Source: Membranipora membranacea
Taxonomy: Eukaryota > Bryozoa > Gymnolaemata > Cheilostomatida > Membraniporidae
DNA length: 64,000 nt
Direction of reading: 5' to 3'
NCBI GenBank assembly: GCA_914767715.1
Contig: OU612068.1
Coordinates: 19,656,001-19,720,000, forward strand
Below are positions 1 through 14,345 of this stretch, one piece after another; the first letter of the stretch is position 1; each line of letters begins with the position of its first letter. The notes beneath the pieces were generated by a model. That model saw only the letters and a program-made list of their open reading frames with translations. It was not told the DNA's origin and ran no database searches. The position numbers were made by a program, and so were the translations under genes.

Positions 1-674
1 TATAATTTTGTGAATTTCAAGTCAGCGTATTTACCCACCAATTAATCCGAGGATTCTAATATTCTGGATTTTGAATGAGGCCAATAAGAGCTTGAACTGG
101 TCGGAGTTTGATAAAGATCCAACAGGGTTTTCATTTTTGGATGCTGCCGTTTGGCATGTTTTTTTTTAGCAAAAGTGACCGTAATTAAAACGGACGCTGA
201 CAGAGAATGGAAAGCCGCAGAGCCAAACGGTTTGCAGATTCGAGATCAGCAGGAGTTGCTCCTCCTTATGACGGGAGTTAGAAGCAAATCTATTTTTTGA
301 TCTGAGCGAAAAAAAAGCATGATACCCACCCTTGGTATAATTTTGTGAATTTCAAGTCAGCGTATTTACCCACCAATTAGTCTGAGGATTCTAATATTCC
401 GGATTTTGAATGAGGCCAATAAGAGCTTGAACTGGTCGGAGTTTGATAAAGATCCAACAGGGTTTTCATTTTTGGATGCTGCCGTTTGGCATGTTTTTTT
501 TTAGCAAAAGTGACCGTAATTAAAACGGACGCTGACAGAGAATGGAAAGCCGCAGAGCCAAACGGTTTGCAGATTCGAGATCAGCAGGAGTTGCTCCTCC
601 TTATGACGTGAGTTAGAAGCAAATCTATTTTTTGATCTGAGCGAAAAAAAAGCATGATACCCACCCACCCTTGG

Positions 675-2688
675 TATAATTTTGTGAATTTCAAGTCAGC
701 GTATTTACCCACCAATTAATCCGTGGATTCTAATATTCTGGATTTTCAATGAGGTCGATAAGAGCTTGAACTGGTCGGAGTTTGATAAAGATCCAACAGG
801 ATTTTCATTATTGGATGCTGCCGTTTGGCATGTTTTTTTTTAGCAAAAGTGACCGTAATTAAAAAGGACGCTGACAGAGAATGGAAAGCCGCAGAGCCAA
901 ACGGTTTGCAGATTCGAGATCAGCAGGAGTTGCTCCTCCTTATGACGTGAGTTAGAAGCAAATCTATTTTTTGATCTGAGCGAAAACAAAGCATGATACC
1001 CACCCTTGGTATAATTTTGTGAATTTCAAGTCAGCGTATTTACCCACCAATTAATCCGAGGATTCTAATATTCTGGATTTTGAATGAGGCCAATAAGAGC
1101 TTGAACTGGTCGGAGTTTGATAAAGATCCAACAGGGTTTTCATTTTTGGATGCTGCCGTTTGGCATGTTTTTTTTTAGCAAAAGTGACCGTAATTAAAAC
1201 GGACGCTGACAGAGAATGGAAAGCCGCAGAGCCAAACGGTTTGCAGATTCGAGATCAGCAGGAGTTGCTCCTCCTTATGAGGTGAGTTAGAAGCAAATCT
1301 AATTTTTGATCTGAGCGAAAAAAAAGCATGATACCCACCCTTGGTATAATTTTGTGAATTTCAAGTCAGCGTATTTACCCACCAATTAATCCGAGGATTC
1401 TAATATTCTGGATTTTGAATGAGGCCAATAAGAGCTTGAACTGGTCGGAGTTTGATAAAGATCCAACAGGGTTTTCATTTTTGGATGCTGCCGTTTGGCA
1501 TGTTTTTTTTTAGCAAAAGTGACCGTAATTAAAACGGACGCTGACAGAGAATGGAAAGCCGCAGAGCCAAACGGTTTGCAGATTCGAGATCAGCAGGAGT
1601 TGCTCCTCCTTATGACGTGAGTTAGAAGCAAATCTATTTTTTGATCTGAGCGAAAAAAAAGCATGATACCCACCCACCCTTGGTATAATTTTGTGAATTT
1701 CAAGTCAGCGTATTTACCCACCAATTAATCCGTGGATTCTAATATTCTGGATTTTCAATGAGGTCGATAAGAGCTTGAACTGGTCGGAGTTTGATAAAGA
1801 TCCAACAGGATTTTCATTATTGGATGCTGCCGTTTGGCATGTTTTTTTTTAGCAAAAGTGACCGTAATTAAAAAGGACGCTGACAGAGAATGGAAAGCCG
1901 CAGAGCCAAACGGTTTGCAGATTCGAGATCAGCAGGAGTTGCTCCTCCTTATGACGTGAGTTAGAAGCAAATCTATTTTTTGATCTGAGCGAAAAAAAAG
2001 CATGATACCCACCCTTGGTATAATTTTGTGAATTTCAAGTCAGCGTATTTACCCACCAATTAATCCGAGGATTCTAATATTCTGGATTTTGAATGAGGCC
2101 AATAAGAGCTTGAACTGGTCGGAGTTTGATAAAGATCCAACAGGGTTTTCATTTTTGGATGCTGCCGTTTGGCATGTTTTTTTTTAGCAAAAGTGACCGT
2201 AATTAAAACGGACGCTGACAGAGAATGGAAAGCCGCAGAGCCAAACGGTTTGCAGATTCGAGATCAGCAGGAGTTGCTCCTCCTTATGAGGTGAGTTAGA
2301 AGCAAATCTAATTTTTGATCTGAGCGAAAAAAAAGCATGATACCCACCCTTGGTATAATTTTGTGAATTTCAAGTCAGCGTATTTACCCACCAATTAATC
2401 CGAGGATTCTAATATTCTGGATTTTGAATGAGGCCAATAAGAGCTTGAACTGGTCGGAGTTTGATAAAGATCCAACAGGGTTTTCATTTTTGGATGCTGC
2501 CGTTTGGCATGTTTTTTTTTAGCAAAAGTGACCGTAATTAAAACGGACGCTGGCAGAGAATGGAAAGCCGCAGAGCCAAACGGTTTGCAGATTCGAGATC
2601 AGCAGGAGTTGCTCCTCCTTATGACGTGAGTTAGAAGCAAATCTATTTTTTGATCTGAGCGAAAAAAAAGCATGATACCCACCCTTGG
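675..2688 (+). repeat. Higher-order repeat: three-monomer unit (~1,009 bp) in two tandem copies
   Basis: The monomers at 675 and 1684 share a private set of variants: CCGTGGATTC, caatgaggtcgat, caggattttcattattgg and an AAAAAGGACG run. Both follow a CCAC-expanded junction (cccacccaccctt) at about 661 and 1670. The two monomers after each also correspond. The spacing of 1,009 bp equals three monomers plus the 4-bp insertion. Confidence 0.85.
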
Positions 2689-5600
2689 TATAATTTTGTG
2701 AATTTCAAGTCAGCGTATTTACCCACCAATTAATCCGAGGATTCTAATATTCTGGATTTTGAATGAGGCCAATAAGAGCTTGAACTGGTCGGAGTTTGAT
2801 AAAGATCCAACAGGGTTTTCATTTTTGGATGCTGCCGTTTGGCATGTTTTTTTTTAGCAAAAGTGACCGTAATTAAAACGGACGCTGACAGAGAATGGAA
2901 AGCCGCAGAGCCAAACGGTTTGCAGATTCGAGATCAGCAGGAGTTGCTCCTCCTTATGAGGTGAGTTAGAAGCAAATCTAATTTTTGATCTGAGCGAAAA
3001 AAAAGCATGATACCCACCCTTGGTATAATTTTGTGAATTTCAAGTCAGCGTATTTACCCACCAATTAATCCGAGGATTCTAATATTCTGGATTTTGAATG
3101 AGGCCAATAAGAGCTTGAACTGGTCGGAGTTTGATAAAGATCCAACAGGGTTTTCATTATTGGATGCTGCCGTTTGGCATGTTTTTTTTTAGCAAAAGTG
3201 AGCGTAATTAAAACGGACGCTGGCAGAGAATGGAAAGCCGCAGAGCCAAACGGTTTGCAGATTCGAGATCAGCAGGAGTTGCTCCTCCTTATGAGGTGAG
3301 TTAGAAGCAAATCTATTTTTTGATCTCAGCGAAAAAAAAGCATGATACCCACCCTTGGTATAGTTTTGTGAATTTCAAGTCAGCGTATTTACCCACCAAT
3401 TAATCCGAGGATTCTAATATTCTGGATTTTCAATGAGGTCGATAAGAGCTTGAACTGGTCGGAGTTTGATAAAGATCCAACAGGGTTTTCATTTTTGGAT
3501 GCTGCCGTTTGGCATGTTTTTTTTTTAGCAAAAGTGACCGTAATTAAAACGGACGCTGACAGAGAATGGAAAGCTGCAGAGCCAAACGGTTTGCAGATTC
3601 GAGATCAGCAGGAGTTGCTCCTCCGTATGAGGTGAGTTAGAAGCAAATCTATTTTTTGATCTCAGCGAAAAAAAAGCATGATACCCACCCTTGGTATAAT
3701 TTTGTGAATTTCAAGTCAGCGTATTTACCCACCAATTAATCCGAGGATTCTAATATTCTGGATTTTGAATGAGGCCAATAAGAGCTTGAACTGGTCGGAG
3801 TTTGATAAAGATCCAACAGGGTTTTCATTTTTGGATGCTGCCGTTTGGCATGTTTTTTTTTAGCAAAAGTGACCGTAATTAAAACGGACGCTGGCAGAGA
3901 ATGGAAAGCCGCAGAGCCAAACGGTTTGCAGATTCGAGATCAGCAGGAGTTGCTCCTCCTTATGACGTGAGTTAGAAGCAAATCTATTTTTTGATCTGAG
4001 CGAAAAAAAAGCATGATACCCACCCTTGGTATAATTTTGTGAATTTCAAGTCAGCGTATTTACCCACCAATTAATCCGAGGATTCTAATATTCTGGATTT
4101 TGAATGAGGCCAATAAGAGCTTGAACTGGTCGGAGTTTGATAAAGATCCAACAGGGTTTTCATTTTTGGATGCTGCCGTTTGGCATGTTTTTTTTTAGCA
4201 AAAGTGACCGTAATTAAAACGGACGCTGACAGAGAATGGAAAGCCGCAGAGCCAAACGGTTTGCAGATTCGAGATCAGCAGGAGTTGCTCCTCCTTATGA
4301 GGTGAGTTAGAAGCAAATCTAATTTTTGATCTGAGCGAAAAAAAAGCATGATACCCACCCTTGGTATAATTTTGTGAATTTCAAGTCAGCGTATTTACCC
4401 ACCAATTAATCCGAGGATTCTAATATTCTGGATTTTGAATGAGGCCAATAAGAGCTTGAACTGGTCGGAGTTTGATAAAGATCCAACAGGGTTTTCATTA
4501 TTGGATGCTGCCGTTTGGCATGTTTTTTTTTAGCAAAAGTGACCGTAATTAAAACGGACGCTGGCAGAGAATGGAAAGCCGCAGAGCCAAACGGTTTGCA
4601 GATTCGAGATCAGCAGGAGTTGCTCCTCCTTGTGACGTGAGTTAGAAGCAAATCTCTTTTTTGATCTGAGGGAAAAAAAAGCATGATACCCACCCTTGGT
4701 ATAATTTTGTGAATTTCAAGTCAGCGTATTTACCCACCAATTAATCCGAGGATTCTAATATTCTGGATTTTGAATGAGGCCAATAAGAGCTTGAACTGGT
4801 CGGAGTTTGATAAAGATCCAACAGGGTTTTCATTTTTGGATGCTGCCGTTTGGCATGTTTTTTTTTAGCAAAAGTGACCGTAATTAAAACGGACGCTGAC
4901 AGAGAATGGAAAGCCGCAGAGCCAAACGGTTTGCAGATTCGAGATCAGCAGGAGTTGCTCCTCCTTATGACGTGAGTTAGAAGCAAATCTCTTTTTTGAT
5001 CTGAGGGGAAAAAAAGCATGATACCCACCCTTGGTATAATTTTGTGAATTTCAAGTCAGCGTATTTACCCACCAATTAATCCGAGGATTCTAATATTCTG
5101 GATTTTGAATGAGGCCAATAAGAGCTTGAACTGGTCGGAGTTTGATAAAGATCCAACAGGGTTTTCATTTTTGGATGCTGCCGTTTGGCATGTTTTTTTT
5201 TAGCAAAAGTGAGCGTACTTAAAACGGACGCTGACAGAGAATGGAAAGCCGCAGAGCCAAACGGTTTGCAGATTCGAGATCAGCAGGAGTTGCTCCTCCT
5301 TATGAGGTGAGTTAGAAGCAAATCTATTTTTTGATCTCAGCGAAAAAAAAGCATGATACCCACCCTTGGTATAGTTTTGTGAATTTCAAGTCAGCGTATT
5401 TACCCACCAATTAATCCGAGGATTCTAATATTCTGGATTTTCAATGAGGTCGATAAGAGCTTGAACTGGTCGGAGTTTGATAAAGATCCAACAGGGTTTT
5501 CATTTTTGGATGCTGCCGTTTGGCATGTTTTTTTTTTAGCAAAAGTGACCGTAATTAAAACGGACGCTGACAGAGAATGGAAAGCTGCAGAGCCAAACGG

Positions 5601-8600
5601 TTTGCAGATTCGAGATCAGCAGGAGTTGCTCCTCCGTATGAGGTGAGTTAGAAGCAAATCTATTTTTTGATCTCAGCGAAAAAAAAGCATGATACCCACC
5701 CTTGGTATAATTTTGTGAATTTCAAGTCAGCGTATTTACCCACCAATTAATCCGAGGATTCTAATATTCTGGATTTTGAATGAGGCCAATAAGAGCTTGA
5801 ACTGGTCGGAGTTTGATAAAGATCCAACAGGGTTTTCATTTTTGGATGCTGCCGTTTGGCATGTTTTTTTTAGCAATAATGACCGTAATTAAAACGGACG
5901 CTGACAGAGAATGGAAAGCCGCAGAGCCAAACGGTTTGCAGATTCGAGATCAGCAGGAGTTGCTCCTCCTTATGACGTGAGTTAGAAGCAAATCTATTTT
6001 TTGATCTGAGCGAAAAAAAAGCATGATACCCACCCTTGGTATAATTTTGTGAATTTCAAGTCAGCGTATTTACCCACCAATTAATCCGAGGATTCTAATA
6101 TTCTGGATTTTCTATGAGGCCAATAAGAGCTTGAACTGATCGGAGTTTGATAAAGATCCAACAGGGTTTTCATTTTTGGATGCTGCCGTTTGGCATGTTT
6201 TTTTTAGCAAAAGTGACCGTAATTAAAACGGACGCTGACAGAGAATGGAAAGCCGCAGATCCAAACGGTTCGCAGATTCGAGATCAGCAGGAGTTGCTTC
6301 TCCTTATGAGGTGAGTTAGAAGCAAATCTATTTTTTGATCTGAGCGAAAAAAAAGCATGATACCCACCCTTGGTATAATTTTGTGAATTTCAAGTCAGCG
6401 TATTTACCCACCAATTAATCCGAGGATTCTAATATTCCGGATTTTGAATGAGGCCAATAAGAGCTTGAACTGGTCGGAGTTTGATAAAGATCCAACAGGG
6501 TTTTCATTTTTGGATGCTGCCGTTTGGCATGTTTTTTTTTAGCAAAAGTGACCGTAATTAAAACGGACGCTGACAGAGAATGGAAAGCCGCAGAGCCAAA
6601 CGGTTTGCAGATTCGAGATCAGCAGGAGTTGCTCCTCCTTATAAGGTGAGTTAGAAGCAAATCTATTTTTTGATCTCAGCGAAAAAAAAGCATGATACCC
6701 ACCCTTGGTATAATTTTGTGAATTTCAAGTCAGCGTATTTACCAACCAATTAATCCGTGGATTCTAATATTCTGGATTTTCAATGAGGTCGATAAGAGCT
6801 TGAACTGGTCGGAGTTTGATAAAGATCCAACAGGGTTTTCATTATTGGATGCTGCCGTTTGGCATGTTTTTTTTTAGCAAAAGTGACCGTAATTAAAACG
6901 GACGCTGACAGAGAATGGAAAGCCGCAGAGCCAAACGGTTTGCAGATTCGAGATCAGCAGGAGTTGCTCCTCCTTATGACGTGAGTTAGAAGCAAATCTC
7001 TTTTTTGATCTGAGGGAAAAAAAAGCATGATACCCACCCTTGGTATAATTTTGTGAATTTCAAGTCAGCGTATTTACCCACCAATTAATCCGAGGATTCT
7101 AATATTCTGGATTTTGAATGAGGCCAATAAGAGCTTGAACTGGTCGGAGTTTGATAAAGATCCAACAGGGTTTTCATTTTTGGATGCTGCCGCTTGGCAT
7201 GTTTCTTTTTAGCAAAAGTGAGCGTACTTAAAACGGACGCTGACAGAGAATGGAAAGCCGCAGAGCCAAACGGTTTGCAGATTCGAGATCAGCAGGAGTT
7301 GCTCCTCCTTATGAGGTGAGTTAGAAGCAAATCTATTTTTTGATCTCAGCGAAAAAAAAGCATGATACCCACCCTTGGAATAATTTTGTGAATTTCAAGT
7401 CAGCGTATTTACCCACCAATTAATCCGAGGATTCTAATATTCTGGATTTTGAATGAGGCCATTAAGAGCTTGAACTGGTCGGAGTTTGATAAAGATCCAA
7501 CAGGGTTTTCATTTTTGGATGCTGCCGTTTGGCATGTTTTTTTTTAGCAAAAGTGACCGTAATTAAAACGGACGCTGACAGAGAATGGAAAGCCGCAGAG
7601 CCAAACGGTTTGCAGATTCGAGATCAGCAGGAGTTGCTCCTCCTTATAAGGTGAGTTAGAAGCAAATCTATTTTTTGATCTCAGCGAAAAAAAAGCATGA
7701 TACCCACCCTTGGTATAATTTTGTGAATTTCAAGTCAGCGTATTTACCCACCAATTAATCCGTGGATTCTAATATTCTGGATTTTCAATGAGGTCGATAA
7801 GAGCTTGAACTGGTCGGAGTTTGATAAAGATCCAACAGGGTTTTCATTTTTGGATGCTGCCGTTTGGCATGTTTTTTTTTAGCAAAAGTGACCGTAATTA
7901 AAACGGACGCTGGCAGAGAATGGAAAGCCTCAGAGCCAAACGGTTTGCAGATTCGAGATCAGCAGGAGTTGCTCCTCCTTATGACGTGAGTTAGAAGCAA
8001 ATCTATTTTTTTATCTGAGCGAAAAAAAAGCATGATACCCACCCTTGGTATAATTTTGTGAATTTCAAGTCAGCGTATTTACCCACCAATTAATCCGAGG
8101 ATTCTAATATTCTGGATTTTGAATGAGGCCAATAAGAGCTTGAACTGGTCGGAGTTTGATAAAGATCCAACAGGGTTTTTCATTTTTGGATGCTGCCGTT
8201 TGGCATGTTTTTTTTTTAGCAAAAGTGACCGTAATTAAAACGGACGCTGACAGAGAATGGAAAGCCGCAGAGCCAAACGGTTTGCAGATTCGAGATCAGC
8301 AGGAGTTGCTCCTCCTTATGACGTGAGTTAGAAGCAAATCTCTTTTTTGATCTGAGGGAAAAAAAAGCATGATACCCACCCTTGGTATAATTTTGTGAAT
8401 TTCAAGTCAGCGTATTTACCCACCAATTAATCCGAGGATTCTAATAATCTGGATTTTGAATGAGGCCAATAAGAGCTTGAACTGGTCGGAGTTTGATAAA
8501 GATCCAACAGGGTTTTCATTTTTGGATGCTGCCGCTTGGCATGTTTTTTTTTAGCAAAAGTGAGCGTACTTAAAACGGACGCTGACAGAGAATGGAAAGC

Positions 8601-11600
8601 CGCAGAGCCAAACGGTTTGCAGATTCGAGATCAGCAGGAGTTGCTCCTCCTTATGAGGTGAGTTAGAAGCAAATCTATTTTTTGATCTCAGCGAAAAAAA
8701 AGCATGATCCCCACCCTTGGTATAATTTTGTGAATTTCAAGTCAGCGTATTTACCCACCAATTAATCCGAGGATTCTAATATTCTGGATTTTCAATGAGG
8801 TCGATAAGAGCTTGAACTGGTCGGAGTTTGATAAAGATCCAACAGGGTTTTCATTTTTGGATGCTGCCGTTTGGCATGTTTTTTTTTTAGCAAAAGTGAC
8901 CGTAATTAAAACGGACGCTGACAGAGAATGGAAAGCTGCAGAGCCAAACGGTTTGCAGATTCGAGATCAGCAGGAGTTGCTCCTCCGTATGAGGTGAGTT
9001 AGAAGCAAATCAATTTTTTGATCTCAGCGAAAAAAAAGCATGATACCCACCCTTGGTATAATTTTGTGAATTTCAAGTCAGCGTATTTACCCACCAATTA
9101 ATCCGAGGATTCTAATATTCTGGATTTTGAATGAGGCCAATAAGAGCTTGAACTGGTCGGAGTTTGATAAAGATCCAACAGGGTTTTCATTTTTGGATGC
9201 TGCCGTTTGGCATGTTTTTTTTAGCAAAAATGACCGTTATTAAAACGGACGCTGACAGAGAATGGAAAGCCGCAGAGCCAAACGGTTTGCAGATTCGAGA
9301 TCAGCAGGAGTTGCTCCTCCTTATGACGTGAGTTAGAAGCAAATCTCTTTTTTGATCTGAGGGAAAAAAAAGCATGATACCCACCCTTGGTATAATTTTG
9401 TGAATTTCAAGTCAGCGTATTTACCCACCAATTGATCCGAGGATTCTTATATTCTGGATTTTGAATGAGGCCAATAAGAGCTTGGACTGGTCGGAGTTTG
9501 ATAAAGATCCAACAGGGTTTTCATTTTTGGATGCTGCCGTTTGGCATGTTTTTTTTTAGCAAAAGTGACCGTAATTAAAACGGACGCTGACAGAGAATGG
9601 AAAGCCGCAGAGCCAAACGGTTTGCAGATTCGAGATCAGCAGGAGTTGCTCCTCCTTATGACATGAGTTAGAAGCAAATCTCTTTTTTGATCTGAGGAAA
9701 AAAAAAGCATGATACCCACCCTTGGTATAATTTTGTGAATTTCAAGTCAGCGTATTTACCCACCAATTAATCCGAGGATTCTAATATTCTGGATTTTGAA
9801 TGAGGCCAATAAGAGCTTGAACTGGTCGGAGTTTGATAAAGATCCAACAGGGTTTTCATTTTTGGATGCTGCCGTTTGGCATGTTTTTTTTTAGCAAAAG
9901 TGACCGTAATTAAAACGGACGCTGACAGAGAATGGAAAGCCGCAGAGCCAAACGGTTTGCAGATTCGAGATCAGCAGGAGTTGCTCCTCCTTATGACGTG
10001 AGTTAGAAGCAAATCTCTTTTTTGATCTGAGGGAAAAAAAAGCATGATACCCACCCTTGGTATAATTTTGTGAATTTCAAGTCAGCGTATTTACCCACCA
10101 ATTAATCCGAGGATTCTAATATTCTGGATTTTGAATGAGGCCAATAAGAGCTTGAACTGGTCGGAGTTTGATAAAGATCCAACAGGGTTTTCATTTTTGG
10201 ATGCTGCCGCTTGGCATGTTTTGTTTTAGCAAAAGTGAGCGTACTTAAAACGGACGCTGACAGAGAATGGAAAGCCGCAGAGCCAAACGGTTTGCAGATT
10301 CGATATCAGCAGGAGTTGCTCCTCCTTATGAGGTGAGTTAGAAGCAAATCTATTTTTTGATCTCAGCGAAAAAAAAGCATGAAACCCACCCTTGGTATAA
10401 TTTTGTGAATTTCAAGTCAGCGTATTTACCCACCAATTAATCCGAGGATTCTAATATTCTGGATTTTCAATGAGGTCGATAAGAGCTTGAACTGGTCGGA
10501 GTTTGATAATGATCCAACAGGGTTTTCATTTTTGGATGCTGCCGTTTGGCATGTTTTTTTTTTAGCAAAAGTGACCGTAATTAAAACGGACGCTGACAGA
10601 GAATGGAAAGCTGCAGAGCCAAACGGTTTGCAGATTCGAGATCAGCAGGAGTTGCTCCTCCGTATGAGGTGAGTTAGAAGCAAATCTATTTTTTGATCTG
10701 AGCGAAAAAAAAGCATGATACCCACCCTTGGTATAATTTTGTGAATTTCAAGTCAGCGTATTTACCCACCAATTAATCCGAGGATTCTAATATTCTGGAT
10801 TTTGAATGAGGCCAATAAGAGCTTGAACTGGTCGGAGTTTGATAAAGATCCAACAGGGTTTTCATTTTTGGATGCTGCCGTTTGGCATGTTTTTTTTAGC
10901 AAAAATGACCGTAATTAAAACGGACGCTGACAGAGAATGGAAAGCCGCAGAGCCAAACGGTTTGCAGATTCGAGATCAGCAGGAGTTGCTCCTCCTTATG
11001 ACGTGAGTTAGAAGCAAATCTATTTTTTGATCTGAGCGAAAAAAAAGCATGATACCCACCCTTGGTATAATTTTGTGAATTTCAAGTCAGCGTATTTACC
11101 CACCAATTAATCCGTGGATTCTAATATTCTGGATTTTCAATGAGGTTGATAAGAGCTTGAACTGGTCGGAGTTTGATAAAGATCCAACAGGGTTTTCATT
11201 ATTGGATGCTGCCGTTTGGCATGTTTTTTTTTAGCAAAAGTGACCGTAATTAAAACGGACGCTGACAGAGAATGGAAAGCCGCAGAGCCAAACGGTTTGC
11301 AGATTCGAGATCAGCAGGAGTTGCTCCTCCTTATGAGGTGAGTTAGAAGCAAATCTAATTTTTGATCTGAGCGAAAAAAAAGCATGATACCCACCCTTGG
11401 TATAATTTTGTGAATTTCAAGTCAGCGTATTTACCCACCAATTAATCCGAGGATCCTAATATTCTGGATTTTCAATGAGGCCAATAAGAGCTTGAACTGG
11501 TCGGAGTTTGATAAAGATCCAACAGGGTTTTCATTTTTGGATGCTGCCGTTTGGCATGTTTTTTTTTAGCAAAAGTGACCGTAATTAAAACGGACGCTGG

Positions 11601-12070
11601 CAGAGAATGGAAAGCCTCAGAGCCAAACGGTTTGCAGATTCGAGATCAGCAGGAGTTGCTCCTCCTTATGACGTGAGTTAGAAGCAAATCTATTTTTTTA
11701 TCTGAGCGAAAAAAAAGCATGATACCCACCCTTGGTATAATTTTGTGAATTTCAAGTCAGCGTATTTACCCACCAATTAATCCGAGGATTCTAATATTCT
11801 GGATTTTGAATGAGGCCAATAAGAGCTTGAACTGGTCGGAGTTTGATAAAGATCCAACAGGGTTTTCATTTTTGGATGCTGCCGTTTGGCATGTTTTTTT
11901 TTAGCAAAAGTGACCGTAATTAAAGCGGACGCTGACAGAGAATGGAAAGCCGCAGAGCCAAACGGTTTGCAGATTCGAGATCAGCAGGAGTTGCTCCTCC
12001 TTATGACGTGAGTTAGAAGCAAATCTCTTTTTTGATCTGAGGGAAAAAAAAGCATGATACCCACCCTTGG

Positions 12071-14345
12071 TATAATTTTGTGAATTTCAAGTCAGCGTAT
12101 TTACCCACCAATTAATCCGAGGATTCTAATATTCTGGATTTTGAATGAGGCCAATAAGAGCTTGAACTGGTCGGAGTTTGATAAAGATCCAACAGGGTTT
12201 TCATTTTTGGATGCTGCCGCTTGGCATGTTTTTTTTTAGCAAAAGTGAGCGTACTTAAAACGGACGCTGACAGAGAATGGAAAGCCGCAGAGCCAAACGG
12301 TTTGCAGATTCGAGACCAGCAGGAGTTGCTCCTCCTTATGAGGTGAGTTAGAAGCAAATCTATTTTTTGATCTCAGCGAAAAAAAAGCATGATACCCACC
12401 CTTGGTATAATTTTGTGAATTTCAAGTCAGCGTATTTACCCACCAATTAATCCGAGGATTCTAATATTCTGGATTTTCAATGAGGTCGATAAGAGCTTGA
12501 ACTGGTCGGAGTTTGATAAAGATCCAACAGGGTTTTCATTTTTGGATGCTGCCGTTTGGCATGTTTTTTTTTTAGCAAAAGTGACCGTAATTAAAACGGA
12601 CGCTGACAGAGAATGGAAAGCTGCAGAGCCAAACGGTTTGCAGATTCGAGATCAGCCGGAGTTGCTCCTCCGTATGAGGTGAGTTAGAAGCAAATCTATT
12701 TTTTGATCTCAGCGAAAAAAAAGCATGATACCCACCCTTGGTATAATTTTGTGAATTTCAAGTCAGCGTATTTACCCACCAATTAATCCGAGGATTCTAA
12801 TATTCTGCATTTTGAATGAGGCCAATAAGAGCTTGAACTGGTCGGAGTTTGATAAAGATCCAACAGGGTTTTCATTTTTGGATGCTGCCGTTTGGCATGT
12901 TTTTTTTAGCAAAAATGACCGTAATTAAAACGGACGCTGACAGAGAATGGAATGCCGCAGAGCCAAACGGTTTGCAGATTCGAGATCAGCAGGAGTTGCT
13001 CCTCCTTATGACGTGAGTTAGAAGCAAATCTATTTTTTGATCTGAGCGAAAAAAAAGCATGATACCCACCCTTGGTATAATTTTGTGAATTTCAAGTCAG
13101 CGTATTTACCCACCAATTAATCCGAGGATTCTAATATTCTGGATTTTCTATGAGGCCAATAAGAGCTTGAACTGATCGGAGTTTGATAAAGATCCAACAG
13201 GGTTTTCATTTTTGGATGCTGCCGTTTGGCATGTTTTTTTATAGCAAAAGTGACCGTAATTAAAACGGACGCTGACAGAGAATGGAAAGCCGCAGATCCA
13301 AACGGTTCGCAGATTCGAGATCAGCAGGAGTTGCTCCTCCTTATGACGTGAGTTAGAAGCAAATCTATTTTTTGATCTGAGCGAAAAAAAAGCATGATAC
13401 CCACCCTTGGTATAATTTTGTGAATTTCAAGTCAGCGTATTTACCCACCAATTAATCCGAGGATTCTAATATTCTGGATTTTCAATGAGGTCGATAAGAG
13501 CTTGAACTGGTCGGAGTTTGATAAAGATCCAACAGGGTTTTCATTTTTGGATGCTGCCGTTTGGCATGTTTTTTTTTAGCAAAAGTGACCGTAATTAAAA
13601 CGGACGCTGACAGAGAATGGAAAGCCGCAGAGCCAAACGGTTTGCAGATTCGAGATCAGCAGGAGTTGCTCCTCCTTATGAGGTGAGTTAGAAGCAAATC
13701 TATTTTTTGATCTGAGCGAAAAAAAAGCATGATACCCACCCTTGGTATAATTTTGTGAATTTCAAGTCAGCGTATTTACCCACCAATTAATCCGAGGATT
13801 CTAATATTCTGGATTTTGAATGAGGCCAATAAGAGCTTGAACTGGTCGGAGTTTGATAAAGATCCAACAGGGTTTTCATTTTTGGATGCTGCCGTTTGGC
13901 ATGTTTTTTTTGAGCAAAAGTGACCGTAATTAAAACGGACGCTGACAGAGAATGGAAAGCCGCAGAGCCAAACGGTTTGCAGATTCGAGATCAGCAGGAG
14001 TTGCTCCTCCTTATAAGGTGAGTTAGAAGCAAATCTATTTTTTGATCTCAGCGAAAAAAAAGCATGATACCCACCCTTGGTATAATTTTGTGAATTTCAA
14101 GTCAGCGTATTTACCCACCAATTAATCCGTGGATTCTAATATTCTGGATTTTCAATGAGGTCGATAAGAGCTTGAACTGGTCGGAGTTTGATAAAGATCC
14201 AACAGGGTTTTCATTATTGGATGCTGCCGTTTGGCATGTTTTTTTTTAGCAAAAGTGACCGTAATTAAAACGGACGCTGACAGAGAATGGAAAGCCGCAG
14301 AGCCAAACGGTTTGCAGATTCGAGATCAGCAGGAGTTGCTCCTCC
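12071..14345 (+). repeat. Higher-order block repeated at 18,772-21,046 (6,701-bp spacing, 20 monomers)
   Basis: An ordered series of private monomer variants occurs here and again exactly 6,701 bp later. The order is: gagcgtactt with cgcttggcatg; the gtcgataag/aaagctgcag/ctccgtatgagg monomer (12,497 and 19,198); a shortened T-run with aaaaatgaccg; the 'tctatgaggcc...cagatccaaacggttcgcag' monomer with ttttttatagc; a caatgaggtcg monomer; a ttttttttgagc monomer ending ataaggtg; and a cgtggattc/cattattgg monomer. Keeping seven distinguishable monomers in order implies segmental duplication rather than independent mutation. Correspondence fails just past 14,345/21,046. Confidence 0.85.
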
